From positions 1 through 13,875 of the forward strand of contig CAJUDW010000044.1 in assembly GCA_910584995.1 (NCBI GenBank): a DNA stretch of 13,875 bases, given 5' to 3'. Made by a program: the position numbers and the translations under genes. Shown here piece by piece: positions 13,106-13,875 of the stretch. The DNA comes from an uncultured Oscillibacter sp. Its GTDB lineage: Bacteria; Bacillota; Clostridia; Oscillospirales; Oscillospiraceae. Within the stretch, counting starts at the first letter, position 1. Each line of letters begins with the position of its first letter. The notes below the pieces were generated by a model that saw only the letters and a program-made list of their open reading frames with translations, was not told the DNA's origin and searched no databases.

Positions 13106-13594
13106 TTATTTCCCCAGAAGTTCCGTATAAGCCTCTTCCTCAAACGCCTGGGCCAGCCGGGCCAGATAGGCCCGCAAGCCGGAAAAGTCCTGCCCCAAAG
13201 CCAGATTGCCGCCCAACCGGGAGAGGGCCGGATCCACCGCGGTTTCCCCCTGCCGCAGGCGGAGATGCCCCGCCAGGGCATACATCTCCGGCAGGGTGGC
13301 GCTGCCCGGGCAGATGTCCCGGAGGCGGCGCACATAGTCAAAGCTGCTGCCGCCGGACTTGCCGCTGATGCGGACGATGGGATCCTCCTCTGTGGAATCG
13401 GGGGTGTACTCTGCCCGGAAGTAGTCCCCCTCACCCCGGACGATGGAGATGATGGTATGCTCCGAGAGACGGATGGAGGGAATTGAATCCCCGTATACCC
13501 TGTGGGCCTCCAGCATCCGGGAAAAACCGCCGGAGGGGACGGCCTTCTTTTTGATCTGGGGTACGGCGGGACGGTTGGACTCCACTTTCAGCAT
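13106..13594 (-). CDS. Hypothetical protein, 162 aa
   Basis: I do not recognise this protein. The ATG at 13594 has AGGAGG 7 nt upstream (minus strand, 13607–13602). The N-terminus (about 1–25) is Lys/Pro-rich. A beta-rich section follows (HTIISIVRGEGDYFRAEYTP, then VRISGKSGGSSFDYVRR), then a helical C-terminal half (ATLPEMYALAGHLRLRQGE … SGLRAYLARLAQAFEEEAYTELL). There is no signal peptide, membrane helix or evident catalytic motif. It lies downstream of gpmI on the same strand but behind a terminator. A weak AT-rich TATATG element near 13622–13627 could be its promoter. Function unknown. Confidence 0.75.
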   Translation of the reverse strand: MLKVESNRPAVPQIKKKAVPSGGFSRMLEAHRVYGDSIPSIRLSEHTIISIVRGEGDYFRAEYTPDSTEEDPIVRISGKSGGSSFDYVRRLRDICPGSATLPEMYALAGHLRLRQGETAVDPALSRLGGNLALGQDFSGLRAYLARLAQAFEEEAYTELLGK

Positions 13595-13630
13595 GGAACT
13601 GCCTCCTTACCGGTAAAAATTCACATATAG

Positions 13631-13661
13631 AGAAACTGGCGCGAAATTTTCCGCGCCAGTT
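13631..13661 (-). terminator. gpmI terminator
   Basis: AACTGGCGCG (13634–13643) pairs perfectly with CGCGCCAGTT (13652–13661) around an 8-nt loop. On the minus strand it is followed by TCTC; together with the TT closing the stem this gives a short U-rich tail. It begins 5 nt beyond the gpmI stop. Confidence 0.75.
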
Positions 13662-13666
13662 CTTGG

Positions 13667-13875
13667 TCATTTTACAATCAGGGTCTTGCCGTCCATCTCC
13701 TCCGGGCAAGCCAACCCCATCACATCCAGAATGGTGGGGGCGATGTCCGCCAGGCGGCCGTCCTTCCGCAGTTCCGTACCGGCGCCGCAGAGGATGAAGG
13801 GCACCAGATTGGTGGTATGGGCGGTCATGGGGCTGCCGTCCGGCTCCGTCATCTGCTCGGCGTTGCCGTGGTCGG
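13667..13875 (-). CDS. gpmI: 2,3-bisphosphoglycerate-independent phosphoglycerate mutase, C-terminal part
   Basis: Only the last 68 codons are in the window; the gene continues beyond 13875 and its start is not seen. The glycolytic enzyme interconverts 3- and 2-phosphoglycerate using two Mn ions. The visible part begins DHGNAEQM, the conserved Asp-His metal-binding motif of iPGM. It continues TAHTTNLVPFILCG, then LADIAPTILDVMGL and ends with PEEMDGKTLI, all standard for the family's C-terminus. It is followed directly by a terminator hairpin. No truncation other than the window edge. Confidence 0.95.
   Translation of the reverse strand, partial: DHGNAEQMTEPDGSPMTAHTTNLVPFILCGAGTELRKDGRLADIAPTILDVMGLACPEEMDGKTLIVK

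Noticed and set aside
1..13875. CRISPR array, tRNA, rRNA, transposase or phage genes
   Set aside because: I looked for regularly spaced repeats, tRNA-like arms and transposase motifs and saw none; the repeats present are single pairs or hairpins.

Overview
The window reads as a chromosomal stretch of a GC-rich anaerobic Firmicute, most likely in the Clostridia/Oscillospiraceae (Flavonifractor/Oscillibacter-like). The evidence is the Firmicutes-type order nnr – lipoprotein – alr – mazF, which resembles Bacillus acpS–ydcC–alrA–mazEF. A perfect CIRCE operator in front of groES, strong AGGAGG ribosome sites before nearly every gene, an NfeD/slipin pair and hairpin-rich intergenic spacers also fit. 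The taxonomic call is inference; no rRNA or other marker is present.

Layout. Positions 82–4095 (+) hold metabolite repair (nnr), a LolA-like lipoprotein, alanine racemase (alr) and a MazF endoribonuclease with no recognisable MazE. Positions 4096–4326 are a non-coding array of four hairpins. At 4327–4833 (+) is a small secreted protein followed by a terminator. At 5109–5651 (+) is an unrecognised gene sitting between two diverged copies of one repeat in inverted orientation (about 4906–5071 and 5652–5910). At 6119–6577 (+) is nrdR. Two strong hairpins then separate it from the convergent groES–groEL operon (−, 9024 to 6754). The groES–groEL spacer is 360 bp and contains a roughly 268-bp hairpin-rich block bounded by imperfect inverted repeats. 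At 11287–9214 (−) lie a THUMP-type RNA methyltransferase and a diacylglycerol-kinase-family lipid kinase. At 11568–12958 (+) is the divergent, translationally coupled NfeD–slipin pair. At 13594–13106 (−) is an unrecognised 162-aa protein, and at 13875–13667 (−) the 3' end of gpmI.

The genes are mostly housekeeping: cell-wall D-alanine supply, NAD(P)HX repair, dNTP-synthesis control, protein folding, rRNA modification, lipid phosphorylation, membrane-domain organisation and glycolysis. I see no phage, CRISPR, transposase, secondary-metabolite or defence system other than the lone MazF. The unusual content is non-coding: the TIR-bounded insert between groES and groEL, the inverted repeat pair packaging the 5109–5651 gene, the four-hairpin array after mazF, and the structured spacer ahead of mazF.
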